The notes under the pieces are model-generated. The model made no database searches. It saw nothing but the letters and a program-made list of their open reading frames with translations, and was not told the origin of the DNA. DNA of 64,000 nucleotides from Pyxidicoccus trucidator (GTDB lineage: Bacteria; Myxococcota; Myxococcia; Myxococcales; Myxococcaceae): positions 358,300 to 422,299 of the forward strand of contig NZ_JAAIXZ010000004.1 in assembly GCF_010894435.1 (NCBI RefSeq). The letters are read 5' to 3'. Positions 1-8,292 of this stretch are shown here, piece after piece (within the stretch, counting starts at the first letter, position 1; every line of letters begins with the position of its first letter). The translations under genes and the position numbers were made by a program.

Positions 1-807
1 GAGGCGCAGCCGCTCGGTGAGCAGCTTTCGCGTTTCCAGGAGCAGCGCCTCCTGCGCGCCCACCACCCAGCGCGCCGCCGTGGAGCGGTGCACGCCGTAC
101 AGCGCGCCGAGCTGGTCGATGCTCAGCCCGTCCAGGTACTTCAGGCGCAGGAAGTTGCGCTGGCGTGGCTCCAGGGCCGCGAGCGCCGCGGCGAAGGACG
201 CGTTGAACTCGGCACGGTACGTGTTCTTGAGGTACGCCAGCTCCGGGTCGTCCCCGGGCGCCATGAGGACGGACAGGTCCGCGTCATCCGCCTGTATCTG
301 CCCGCTGCGCTGGCGCTGCCAGTCGAGGGCGAGCCAGAGCGCCGCCGCGCGCACCCAGCCGCTCAGCGGGCCGGTGCCCGGGTAGGCGGCCAGCCGGGCG
401 GGCGCGTCCGCGCTGCCCACGAGCATGCGCTGGCGCAGCAATTGGCGCACCTCGTCCAGGCCGGACGGAGGCAGCTTCAGCCGCGCCACCGCCGCGTCGA
501 CTTCGGGGAGGAAGCGCGCCTCGAAGGCCTGGAGCGCGGAGGGCAGCCCGTCCGCCGCCGCGCGGGCGAGGTACACGTCCGGGAGGTTGAGCTTCTCCAC
601 GTCCTCGGGAGGGGCCTCTCCGGCGAGCAGCCGCGCCAGGTGGCCGACGAAGCGCGGGCCTTCCAGCGCCACGTCGGGCCACGACGCGCGCGCGGACTGC
701 AGCACGCGCGTCAGTCGCTCCTGCAAGGAGGACAGCGCCTCCGGAGGCAGGGTGCCTCCGCGCGCCGCCACGAAGGCCTGGGCCAGGGAAACGTCCGGTG
801 TGGACAC
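1..807 (-). CDS. sigma-70-family-like regulator, 3' end outside window
   Basis: An open frame runs from a GTG at 807 to the window edge, giving 269 codons with no stop. Residues 1-150 are helical and match nothing I can name. From about residue 195 the protein looks like sigma region 4: 'EPRQRNFLRLKYLDGLSIDQ' at 213-232, then a helix-turn-helix ending 'YGVHRSTAARW'. Myxobacteria have many such sigma-like regulators, often next to a serine/threonine kinase, but that neighbour would lie outside the window. The gene is divergent from alr with about 220 bases between. GTG 807 is the first start after the upstream stop region, though its ribosome site is weak. The regulatory class is likely; the specific function is unknown. 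Confidence 0.7.
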   Translation of the reverse strand, partial: MSTPDVSLAQAFVAARGGTLPPEALSSLQERLTRVLQSARASWPDVALEGPRFVGHLARLLAGEAPPEDVEKLNLPDVYLARAAADGLPSALQAFEARFLPEVDAAVARLKLPPSGLDEVRQLLRQRMLVGSADAPARLAAYPGTGPLSGWVRAAALWLALDWQRQRSGQIQADDADLSVLMAPGDDPELAYLKNTYRAEFNASFAAALAALEPRQRNFLRLKYLDGLSIDQLGALYGVHRSTAARWVVGAQEALLLETRKLLTERLRL

Positions 808-1027
808 GGCCGGGAAGATACCACCCCCATCTGAAATCCGGTTTCAACCGTTTCGCTGTGAAGTGCTTGCACGCCTCCCCAGCGGCCTTCAGAGGAGGGA
901 GTCCGGTGTGGGGGGCGGGCGCAGTGGAGCCCACGCCGGCTCCCGTCCGCCTGCCCCGCGCGCGGGCGCGTGTGGCCGGGGTGCCGCACACCCCCTGGCC
1001 CGCGCATTGCTGGTAAGGGACGCGGAA

Positions 1028-2251
1028 GTGGAGGTGGACGTGGAGTTGGAGTCAATCGGTGGTGGGCCGGGAGACGCGGCCCATGCCTCGTGGTTGGAGC
1101 TGAGCGCGTCGGCGCTGAAGCACAACGTGGCGGTGTTCCGGGCCCTGGAGGGGCAGGGGGCTCCGCCGCGCTGCCTGGGCGTGGTGCTGAAGGGCAACGC
1201 GTACGGGCACGGGCTGGCGCAGGTGCTGCCGCTGGTGCACGGGCAGGTGGACGTCCTCTACTTCATCGCCCCGCAGGACGCGCTGAAGGTGCGCGAGCAC
1301 GAGCGGGCGCACGGGCTGCCGCCGCGGCAGGTGGTGGTGTTGGGGGCGGTGGGGCCGCGCGAGGCGGTGGTGCTGGCGCGCGAGGGCGTGGAGGTGGTGG
1401 TGGCGGACCGTGGCTGGGCGGACGCGGTGCCGGTGCTGCGCGCGGCGAAGCTGGAGAAGCCGCTGCGGGTGCACGTGCACATCGACACGGGCCTGGGGCG
1501 CGAGGGCTTCACGCTGGACGTGCTGCCGCGCGAGTCGCACTTCCTGGTGGAGTCGCGGGACGTGCTCGAGGTGGTGGGGGCGCTGAGCCACTTCGCGAAC
1601 ACGGAGGACGTGACGGAGCAGGGGTACGCGCTGGCGCAGGTGGACGCGTTCGAGTCGGGGTTGGCGTTCCTGGAGTCGCAGTTGAAGCCGGCGAAGCCGC
1701 TGCAGCGGCACATCGCCGCGAGCGCCGCGACGCTGGTGCTGCCGAGGGCGCGCTACGAGGCGCTGCGGGTGGGGATTTCGCTGTATGGGCTGTGGCCCTC
1801 GCCGGAGACGCGGCTGTCGGCGCGGCTGGTGCTGGGCGAGGTGCCGGTGCTCAAGCCGGTGCTGACGTGGAAGTGCCGCAGCCAGGTGGTGAAGTGGCTG
1901 CCGGCGGGCAGCTACGTGGGCTACGGCTGCACGTACCGGTGCCCGGAGCCCACGCGCATCGCCGTGCTGCCGGTGGGGTACTACGACGGCTACCCGAGGC
2001 TGGCGTCAGGCAAGGCGCACGTGCTGGTGAACGGGCGGCGGTGCCCGGTGCTGGGCCGGGTGATGATGAACCACCTGATTGTCGACGTGACGCGCGCCAC
2101 GTCCGACGAGCGTCCCGTGACGGCGACGCTGCTCGGCAAGGACGGCGAGGAGGCTGTGTCCGCGGAGTCGCTGGCGAGCTGGGCGCAGACGATTCACTAC
2201 GAAGTCGTCACGCGGCTGGGCTCGCACCTGAAGCGGGTGGTGGTGGAGTAG
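1028..2251 (+). CDS. alr: alanine racemase (PLP-dependent)
   Basis: This cytoplasmic enzyme interconverts L- and D-alanine for peptidoglycan. The 407-residue protein carries the PLP lysine K55 in 'LKGNAYGHG' and the catalytic tyrosine Y299 in 'VGYGCTYR'. It also has the family C-terminal signatures 'PVGYYDGYPR' and 'IHYEVVTRLG'. GTG 1028 is chosen because AAGGGA at 1015-1020 lies seven bases before it; GTGs at 1034 and 1040 are possible. The usual 'GRVSMD' motif reads 'GRVMMN', so the conserved aspartate is N348. A related broad-spectrum amino-acid racemase cannot be excluded. A hairpin at 2336-2364 follows the gene. Confidence 0.88.
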   Translation: MEVDVELESIGGGPGDAAHASWLELSASALKHNVAVFRALEGQGAPPRCLGVVLKGNAYGHGLAQVLPLVHGQVDVLYFIAPQDALKVREHERAHGLPPRQVVVLGAVGPREAVVLAREGVEVVVADRGWADAVPVLRAAKLEKPLRVHVHIDTGLGREGFTLDVLPRESHFLVESRDVLEVVGALSHFANTEDVTEQGYALAQVDAFESGLAFLESQLKPAKPLQRHIAASAATLVLPRARYEALRVGISLYGLWPSPETRLSARLVLGEVPVLKPVLTWKCRSQVVKWLPAGSYVGYGCTYRCPEPTRIAVLPVGYYDGYPRLASGKAHVLVNGRRCPVLGRVMMNHLIVDVTRATSDERPVTATLLGKDGEEAVSAESLASWAQTIHYEVVTRLGSHLKRVVVE

Positions 2252-2335
2252 GTTGGGGATGTTGCTCCGCGGACACGCCCGCTGACGCGAGAGCCAGAGG
2301 GTAGGGCGCGGGGTGCGGAACCGGGTGATGCTGTG

Positions 2336-2364
2336 CCCCGGGCCGGTGGCGATACCGGCCGGGA
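2336..2364 (+). terminator. hairpin between alr and the small lipoprotein gene
   Basis: GGCCGGT at 2341-2347 pairs with ACCGGCC at 2354-2360 around a six-base loop, and flanking CCC and GGG extend the stem past a bulge. No T run follows. It overlaps the GGGAGG ribosome site of the gene starting at 2371, so it could instead hide that site. Confidence 0.4.
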
Positions 2365-2370
2365 GGGCGC

Positions 2371-2847
2371 ATGCGACCTTGTGCCGCCGTTCTGACGCTG
2401 CTGCTTGGGTGGTGTGTGCTCGGCGCGCTGGGCTCAGGCTGCGCGGCCGGCGTTGCCGGGCGGATTCCTCCTGCTGCGTTCCAGTTCCACGAGGTGGTTT
2501 CCCGGAGCGGTCGTGGAGGCGGAGGATGGAAGGTTGCGCAGACCACCATCACCCTCACTCGTGTTTCGCACACCCAACCCGTCCAGGCGCAGTGTGATGT
2601 CGAGATAGGCGTCCCTCTCAAGAACAAGAAGGGGATTGTCTCCGACGTCGTCGCTCAAGGGGCGGCAGCCATGGCAGCTGATGAGGCCGCCCGTCTTGCC
2701 CTGGGCAGGCGGCCGGCAACAAGCGCTGAACTCTGTCTGCTGTTCCTGGCTCACATGCGCAGCCTCTTGGAGACGAAGGTTCCAGGAGTCAGGGTCCGTC
2801 GCTTCATCGAGCCCGGGATTCCTCAAACGAAGTTCGTGCCCGAGTAG
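2371..2847 (+). CDS. small lipoprotein of unknown function
   Basis: The 158-residue product starts with a hydrophobic signal and a lipobox-like 'ALGSGC', putting the lipidated cysteine at C24. The mature part is short and mixed. It includes 'VAQTTITLTRV' and a helical stretch around residues 100-135 with two cysteines near 'AELCLLFL'. I recognise no enzyme domain. A ribosome site (GGGAGG, 2361-2366) precedes ATG 2371. The next gene begins 77 bases downstream on the same strand and encodes a protein without a signal peptide. That lipoprotein-plus-cytosolic-partner layout resembles myxobacterial lipoprotein toxin and immunity pairs, but that reading is only an inference. Confidence 0.65.
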   Translation: MRPCAAVLTLLLGWCVLGALGSGCAAGVAGRIPPAAFQFHEVVSRSGRGGGGWKVAQTTITLTRVSHTQPVQAQCDVEIGVPLKNKKGIVSDVVAQGAAAMAADEAARLALGRRPATSAELCLLFLAHMRSLLETKVPGVRVRRFIEPGIPQTKFVPE

Positions 2848-2924
2848 CCGAGTGTCTCTGCGTCAGTCCGCATCGCCACTGGCCTCACGCGTGCCTATCT
2901 TCGAGCAAGCAGGGAGTCATCCTC

Positions 2925-3500
2925 ATGAGCCAGCCCCTCACCGCAGAGTCCCTCCTCCGACTTGTCCATCGGTACTACCCGGCAGGCATCTCTGAGTATG
3001 AGCCGCGATACGAATCAACAGAGGAGTTCAAGCGGCTCGACAAGCTCCGGCGCGCTGCCGTGGACGACGCCACTGCGTGGAACGCTTTCCTCGACCGCGT
3101 CGAGAGGGAACTGCCGGAGTGCAGCGTGTGGGACTATCCCAACATCCGCTACGACCCTGCCTATTCAGTTCGGTTGACGCTGCCGGACTATCCCGTTGGC
3201 GCTCCGGAGCACAAGGAGGTGGTGCTGATGGTCTGCATCCTGGCGCCCGTGCACATCATCTATGCGGACCACAGCAAGCACATGGGCGGCAGCTCAGAGG
3301 TCATCACCTACCAGCCGCCGCTCCCCGCGGAGTTCCAGCCGTTCGCGGAGAAGCTGGAGACCCTCGGCATCGAAGCGTTCGGAACCACGCGGCTGGCCCA
3401 GGATGTGCTCTCCATTCCCGTGCCAGACCTTCAAGTGGGTACGACCGGATTCGGCGAGGTAACCCTCGCCGACTGCCTCTTCGGCGACCACCGCTGGTAG
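2925..3500 (+). CDS. hypothetical cytosolic protein
   Basis: This 191-residue protein has no signal peptide or membrane segment. AGGGAG at 2911-2916 sits eight bases before ATG 2925. Its N-terminal half is acidic and helical, with 'ELPECSVWDYPNIRYD' near residues 63-78. A central hydrophobic strand 'VVLMVCILAPVHIIY' suggests a compact alpha/beta fold. I do not recognise the family. Its position after a small lipoprotein gene would suit an immunity or accessory protein. It ends seven bases before the convergent acyltransferase gene. Confidence 0.6.
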   Translation: MSQPLTAESLLRLVHRYYPAGISEYEPRYESTEEFKRLDKLRRAAVDDATAWNAFLDRVERELPECSVWDYPNIRYDPAYSVRLTLPDYPVGAPEHKEVVLMVCILAPVHIIYADHSKHMGGSSEVITYQPPLPAEFQPFAEKLETLGIEAFGTTRLAQDVLSIPVPDLQVGTTGFGEVTLADCLFGDHRW

Positions 3501-3507
3501 CCCGCGC

Positions 3508-4527
3508 TCAGCCCTTCGCTTCGAGCGCCGCCGCCGCGCTGCCCGGCGCCACCGCCGGCTCCGGCTGGTACTTCCACCGCCGGTGCAGCCACATCCACTG
3601 CTCCGGATACTTCCGGATGCAGCGCTCCATGGCGGCCGTCACCCGCGCGGTGTGCTCCGTGAGCGGGTCTTCCGACTCACCCGGCGCGGGCGGAAGAATC
3701 GGCCCCTCCACCTCGAGCCTCAACCGCGCCCCGCCGCGCCCGTTGCGCACGCCCATCACCACGAACACCGGCGCGCCCGTGCGCTTCGCCGCCACCGCCA
3801 TGGCCGGCGTCGTGGACGCCAGCTTCCCGAAGAAGGGCACGAACACGGCCGCCTTCGCCGGCAGCGCCTGGTCCAGCAGCATGAACGGGGACTCGCCCCG
3901 CTTCACCGCGGCGATGATTTCCTGGATGGCTCCGCGCGGGTAGATGAGCCCCGCGCCGCAGCCCACGCGGTTCACCGCGATGCGCGTGTTGAGCGCACCC
4001 TTCAGCGGCCGCACCAGCGCGTCCAGCGGAATGCCCCAGCGGATGAGCATGTCCCCCAGCAATTCCCAGTTGCCGAAGTGCGCCGTCACCATCAGCGCGC
4101 CCTGGCCCGTGGCCACGTGCGCCTTCAGTGCCTCCCACGCCTCCCCGCCCTCCACGCCCTGCTCGGCCCAGTCCGCTGGCAGCCGGTCGCCGCCGGGCAG
4201 CGACTCAATCACCACGCGCGACATGTTGATGTAGGCCCCGCGCGCGATTTCCCGCCGCTCCGCCTCGCTCTTCTCCGGCATCGCCATGGCCAGGTTCTCC
4301 ATCGCCACGCGGCGGCGGATGCCCAGCGTGTAGGCCAGGTTGCCCACGAAGCGGGCCAGTGCGTCACGCGACTCCGGCGACAGCCAGGTGATGAACGCCC
4401 ACACGAAGCGCGTGAGGAAGCCCACCACCCTGCCGGGTGGCGTGCCGACGATGCGGAGGAGGTGCTCGGCGGAGTGCTTCGGCTTCACGGGCAGTGGGGC
4501 CTGGGGGACGGGGGCGGTCTGGGACAC
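3508..4527 (-). CDS. lipid A biosynthesis acyltransferase (LpxL/HtrB family)
   Basis: Members of this family transfer a secondary acyl chain onto Kdo-lipid A at the inner-membrane surface during outer-membrane biogenesis. The 339-residue protein has the HX4(D/E) catalytic motif as 'HFGNWE', with H150 and E155. Downstream are typical elements such as 'IYPRGAIQEI', 'LLDQALP' and 'VFVPFFGKLASTTPA'. A hydrophobic N-terminal anchor spans about residues 34-50. GTG 4527 is preferred because GGAG lies eight bases upstream; GTG 4536 is also possible, and longer starts would run toward the divergent aminopeptidase gene. The acyl chain used cannot be told from sequence. Confidence 0.88.
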   Translation of the reverse strand: MSQTAPVPQAPLPVKPKHSAEHLLRIVGTPPGRVVGFLTRFVWAFITWLSPESRDALARFVGNLAYTLGIRRRVAMENLAMAMPEKSEAERREIARGAYINMSRVVIESLPGGDRLPADWAEQGVEGGEAWEALKAHVATGQGALMVTAHFGNWELLGDMLIRWGIPLDALVRPLKGALNTRIAVNRVGCGAGLIYPRGAIQEIIAAVKRGESPFMLLDQALPAKAAVFVPFFGKLASTTPAMAVAAKRTGAPVFVVMGVRNGRGGARLRLEVEGPILPPAPGESEDPLTEHTARVTAAMERCIRKYPEQWMWLHRRWKYQPEPAVAPGSAAAALEAKG

Positions 4528-4622
4528 GGGCGGCACTCCACCCTGAAGCCGCCGTGACGGCAAGAGCACACACCCTCGCTCCGCGCTACCTCGCCTGCCC
4601 GCCATGGGACACACTGCGCGCC

Positions 4623-7370
4623 ATGCCCAACCTGCTCCGTCCGGCGGCCCTGGCCGTCGTCACCCTCCTCAGCGCGTGCGGCGCCCGGCAGAGTCCCCCC
4701 GCCGAGCCGCCCGCCGCCGCCGCCGCGGCCCCGCAGGCCGCGGCCCCTGCTCCCACCCCGCCCGACCTGCGCCTCCCCGGCGACGTGCGCCCCACCGGCT
4801 ACGCGGTGGAGCTCACCCTGGACCCGAAGGTCTCCGCCTTCCAGGGCGTCGCCGACATCAACCTGGAGGTGGTGAAGCCCACCTCCGTCGTGTGGCTCCA
4901 CGGCAAGAGCCTCACCGTGAAGGAGGCCACCTTCACCCAGTCGGGTGCCACCGTCGCCGCGAAGCCCGTGAAGGGCGGCACCGACTTCCTCGGCTTCGCG
5001 ATGGAGAAGCCGCTGGCCTTCGGCACCGCGAAGCTGCACGTCGTGTACGAGGGCATCGCCTCCGAGAAGGAGACGGACGGCGCCTTCCGCGTCAACGAGG
5101 GCGGTGACTGGTACATCTACACCCAGTTCGAGCCCATCGACGCCCGCCGCGTCTTCCCCTCCTTCGACGAGCCCGGCTTCAAGGTGCCCTGGCAGCTCAC
5201 CTTCAACGTGCCCGCCGGCAACGTGGTCGTCACCAACACGCCGCAGGAGTCCGAGGAGGCCCGCCCGGACGGCGGCCGCACCTTCCGCTTCGCGCGCACG
5301 CAGCCGCTCCCCAGCTACCTCATCGCCTTCGGCGTGGGGCCCTTCGACTTCCTCCCGGCCGCGGACTCCGGTCAGAAGAAGGTGAAGACGCGCATCATCA
5401 CCCCGCGCGGCCGAGCCGCCGAGGGCGCCTACGCCGCCGAGACGACGCCGCAACTCCTCGCCGCGCTGGAGGACTACTTCGGCATTCCCTACGCGTACGA
5501 GAAGCTGGACGTCATCGCCGTGCCGCTGCTCGGCGGCGCCATGGAGCACCCGGGCCTGGTGACGTTCAACTCGCGCCTCCTCCTCTCCAAGCCGGAGGAG
5601 GACACGCTGGGCCGCCAGCGCGGCTTCGCCCGCACGCAGGTGCACGAATTGGCGCACCAGTGGTTCGGCAACCTCGTCACCATGGCGTGGTGGGACGACC
5701 TCTGGCTCAACGAGGCCTTCGCCACGTGGATGACGCCGCGAATCGTGGAGACGTGGCGGCCCGCGTGGGACGCACCGGTGGAGCGCGTGGATGACCGCAG
5801 CCAGGCCCTGGACGCCGACAGCCTCCTGTCCGCGCGCCGCATCCGCCAGCCGATTGAGAGCGCCAACGACATCCTCAACTCCTTCGACGGGATTACCTAC
5901 GGCAAGGGCTCCTCGGTGCTCTCCATGACGGAGGAGTGGCTGGGCCGCGAGGTGTTCCGCAAGGGCATCCAGCGCCACCTGCGCCAGCACGCGCACGGCA
6001 ACGCCACCGCGAAGGACTTCCTGGACGCCCTGGACGCGGAGTCCGGCAAGGACGTGACGGGGATGATGGGCACCTTCCTGGACCAGGGCGGCGCGCCGCT
6101 CGTCACCGCGTCGCTGGAGTGCGGCGCGCAGGGCGCGAAGGTGGTGCTCACCCAGCAGCGCTACCTGCGGCTGGGCACGAAGTCGCCGGGCCCGCAGTCC
6201 TGGCGCGTGCCGGTGTGCGTGGACTACCCGGTGGGCAAGAAGGAGTCCCGCGCGTGCACCCTCATGGAGGGCGAGCGCACGGAGCTGGCGCTGACGGACG
6301 CGAAGACGTGCCCGGCCTGGGTGTTCCCCAACGCGGAGGGCGCGGGCTACTTCCGCATGCAGCTCACCGGCGAGGCGGCGGCGAAGCTCACGAAGTCGGG
6401 CCTGGACAAGCTGTCGCGCGCCGAGCGCGTGGCGCTGCTCGGCGACGTGCGCGCGCTGGCCATGGCGGGCGCGCTGCCCGCCGGAGAGGCGCTGGCGCTG
6501 GCGGCCCGCACGGCCAATGACCCGGACCGCATCATCACCGAGGCCTCGCTGGAGCTGCTGGAGCTGGCCAGCGCGCGGCTGGTTCCGGAGGCGCAGCAGG
6601 AGGCGCGCGCCCGCTTCCTGCGCGAGACGTATGGCCCTCGCGCGCGCAAGCTCGGCTTCACCCCGCGCAAGGGCGAGGACGAGGACACGCGCCTGCTGCG
6701 CCCGCGGCTGGTGCGGCTGGCCGGCCGGGACGGCGCCGACCCGAAGCTCGTCGCCGAGGCGCGCGCGCTCGCGAGCGCGTGGCTGAAGGACAAGCGCGCG
6801 GTGGCCCCGGAGATGGTGGACACGGTGCTCTCCATCGCCGCCGGCCACGGGGACGCGGCCTTCCAGCAGCAGCTCGCCACCGCGGTGCGCGCGGAGAAGG
6901 AGCGCAAGCCGCGGCAGCAGCTGCTCGGCGCGCTGGGCAGCTTCACGGACCCGGGGCTGGCGAAGCAGAGCCTGGCGCTGGTGTTCGACAAGAACCTGGA
7001 CCCGCGCGAGTCGATGTTCATGCTGTACGCCGCCTCGCAGAACCCGAAGACCCAGGGCGTGGCCTTCGACTTCGTGAAGGAGAACTACGAGAAGCTGGTG
7101 GGGGACTCGCCCGACGCGCTCCTGCCCGTGGAGGTCGCATCGCGCATGTCCTTCGTGGGCGCCGGCTTCTGCGGCGCGGAACAGCGCCAGCAGGTGGCCG
7201 ACTTCTTCACCGAGCGCAGCGCGCGCGCCCCCGGCGGGCCTCGCATCCTCGCCCAGGTGCTGGAGCGCGTGGACCAGTGCACCACGCTGAAGGAGGCGCA
7301 GGCCCAGAGCATCCAGTCCTTCCTCGACCCGCGCGCTCCCCGCTCGCCGAAGGCGCCGACCTCGCGCTGA
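4623..7370 (+). CDS. M1 family metallo-aminopeptidase lipoprotein
   Basis: This 915-residue zinc aminopeptidase is predicted to be exported and lipidated at C19 ('LLSACG'), followed by an Ala/Pro-rich linker to about residue 47. It removes N-terminal residues from peptides, which would suit a predator digesting prey protein. The zinc site is complete: 'HELAHQW' gives H341, E342 and H345, and 'NEAFA' supplies E364. The exopeptidase GAMEN motif reads GAMEH at 305-309. The C-terminal part from about residue 600 is a long helical region like the ERAP1_C domain. ATG 4623 is the first start that gives a clean lipoprotein signal. The gene is divergent from the acyltransferase. Confidence 0.92.
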   Translation: MPNLLRPAALAVVTLLSACGARQSPPAEPPAAAAAAPQAAAPAPTPPDLRLPGDVRPTGYAVELTLDPKVSAFQGVADINLEVVKPTSVVWLHGKSLTVKEATFTQSGATVAAKPVKGGTDFLGFAMEKPLAFGTAKLHVVYEGIASEKETDGAFRVNEGGDWYIYTQFEPIDARRVFPSFDEPGFKVPWQLTFNVPAGNVVVTNTPQESEEARPDGGRTFRFARTQPLPSYLIAFGVGPFDFLPAADSGQKKVKTRIITPRGRAAEGAYAAETTPQLLAALEDYFGIPYAYEKLDVIAVPLLGGAMEHPGLVTFNSRLLLSKPEEDTLGRQRGFARTQVHELAHQWFGNLVTMAWWDDLWLNEAFATWMTPRIVETWRPAWDAPVERVDDRSQALDADSLLSARRIRQPIESANDILNSFDGITYGKGSSVLSMTEEWLGREVFRKGIQRHLRQHAHGNATAKDFLDALDAESGKDVTGMMGTFLDQGGAPLVTASLECGAQGAKVVLTQQRYLRLGTKSPGPQSWRVPVCVDYPVGKKESRACTLMEGERTELALTDAKTCPAWVFPNAEGAGYFRMQLTGEAAAKLTKSGLDKLSRAERVALLGDVRALAMAGALPAGEALALAARTANDPDRIITEASLELLELASARLVPEAQQEARARFLRETYGPRARKLGFTPRKGEDEDTRLLRPRLVRLAGRDGADPKLVAEARALASAWLKDKRAVAPEMVDTVLSIAAGHGDAAFQQQLATAVRAEKERKPRQQLLGALGSFTDPGLAKQSLALVFDKNLDPRESMFMLYAASQNPKTQGVAFDFVKENYEKLVGDSPDALLPVEVASRMSFVGAGFCGAEQRQQVADFFTERSARAPGGPRILAQVLERVDQCTTLKEAQAQSIQSFLDPRAPRSPKAPTSR

Positions 7371-7385
7371 GGCACGGATGAACGA

Positions 7386-7420
7386 AGGGCCCGGCGCCGT
7401 GCTTCCGGCGTCCGGGCCCT
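7386..7420. terminator. bidirectional terminator hairpin between convergent genes
   Basis: AGGGCCCGG at 7386-7394 pairs with CCGGGCCCT at 7412-7420, and an inner CGCCG/CGGCG helix continues the stem. It lies between the stop of the aminopeptidase gene and the stop of the convergent crotonase gene. Confidence 0.75.
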
Positions 7421-7435
7421 GTATCCCACCCGCGC

Positions 7436-8191
7436 CTACTTCTTGGCTCCGCGGGCCATGAAGGCCATGAAGGCCTCCTGGGCCTCGGTGGACTGGAGGC
7501 GCTGGACGAACTCGGCGCCCTCGCGGACCAGGGCGGCGTGGACCTCGGCGCGGAGCGGGTCTCTCACCAGGCGCTTCGTCACGCGCACTGCCTCGGCGGG
7601 ACGGGAGGCCAGGGCGGTTGCCCGCTCGGTGGCCACTTCCAGGAGGTTGGCGGGCGGCACCACCTTGTTGACGATGCCCGCGCGCAGCGCGGTGGCCGCG
7701 TCGAAGGGCTCGCCGAACAGCAGCAGCTCGCTGGCCAGCGCCGTGCCCGCCATCCTCGGCAGCAGCAGGCTGCTCGCGCCTTCCGCGCACAGCCCCAGCT
7801 GCACGAAGGGCATGTTGAAGCGCACGCGCTCGCTGGCCACGACATAGTCACAGTGCAGCAACATCGTCGTGCCAATGCCCACCGCCGGCCCGTCCACCGC
7901 CGCGAGCACCGGCTTGGACGCGTCCACCAGGGCGCGCAGGAAGCGGAACACCGCGCTGTCCTCGCCCGTGGGCGGGTTCTCCATGAAGTCGCCAATGTCG
8001 TTGCCCGCGGTGAAGACGCCACCCGCTCCGGTGAGCAGCACCACGCGGACGTTGGCGTCGGCTTCGGCCTGCCGCAGCGCGTTGGCGGCCGCCTCGTACA
8101 TGGCGACGGTGAAGGCGTTCTTCTTCTCGGGGCGGTTGAAGGTGACGGTGAGGACCCCGGACTCCAGCTTCGTGAGCAACGTGTCGGACAT
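7436..8191 (-). CDS. crotonase-family enoyl-CoA isomerase/hydratase
   Basis: This 251-residue crotonase acts on enoyl-CoA thioesters in fatty-acid or related acyl-CoA metabolism. The CoA-binding and oxyanion segments are visible as 'FNRPEKKNAF' (18-27), 'AGNDIGDF' and 'GPAVGIGTT'. The two glutamates of true enoyl-CoA hydratases are absent: the first position is threonine in 'GIGTTML', and 'PE' is 'PF' in 'NMPFVQLGL'. Instead E137 in 'LGLCAEGASS' sits where delta3,delta2-enoyl-CoA isomerases carry their catalytic glutamate. I therefore favour an isomerase, while automatic annotation would probably say hydratase. ATG 8191 matches the usual family N-terminus; a start 16 codons upstream adds unsupported sequence. 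Confidence 0.85.
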   Translation of the reverse strand: MSDTLLTKLESGVLTVTFNRPEKKNAFTVAMYEAAANALRQAEADANVRVVLLTGAGGVFTAGNDIGDFMENPPTGEDSAVFRFLRALVDASKPVLAAVDGPAVGIGTTMLLHCDYVVASERVRFNMPFVQLGLCAEGASSLLLPRMAGTALASELLLFGEPFDAATALRAGIVNKVVPPANLLEVATERATALASRPAEAVRVTKRLVRDPLRAEVHAALVREGAEFVQRLQSTEAQEAFMAFMARGAKK

Positions 8192-8292
8192 GACCCGGAA
8201 GCCTAGCCCAGTCCCCGGGGGCAGGAGGGGGAATGGCAACTTCCGCGCCTGAGCTGCGACAATCCCGCATACCGATTTTAGCGAGGCAGCCC

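Noticed and set aside
833..845. GAAATCCGGTTTC as an operator between the sigma-like gene and alr
   Set aside because: The arms are only four bases, and nothing else supports binding.
4485..7790. Very long minus-strand open frame across the aminopeptidase and crotonase genes
   Set aside because: It lies opposite two well-supported genes and its translation is an Arg/Gly/Ala-rich shadow of high-GC coding DNA.
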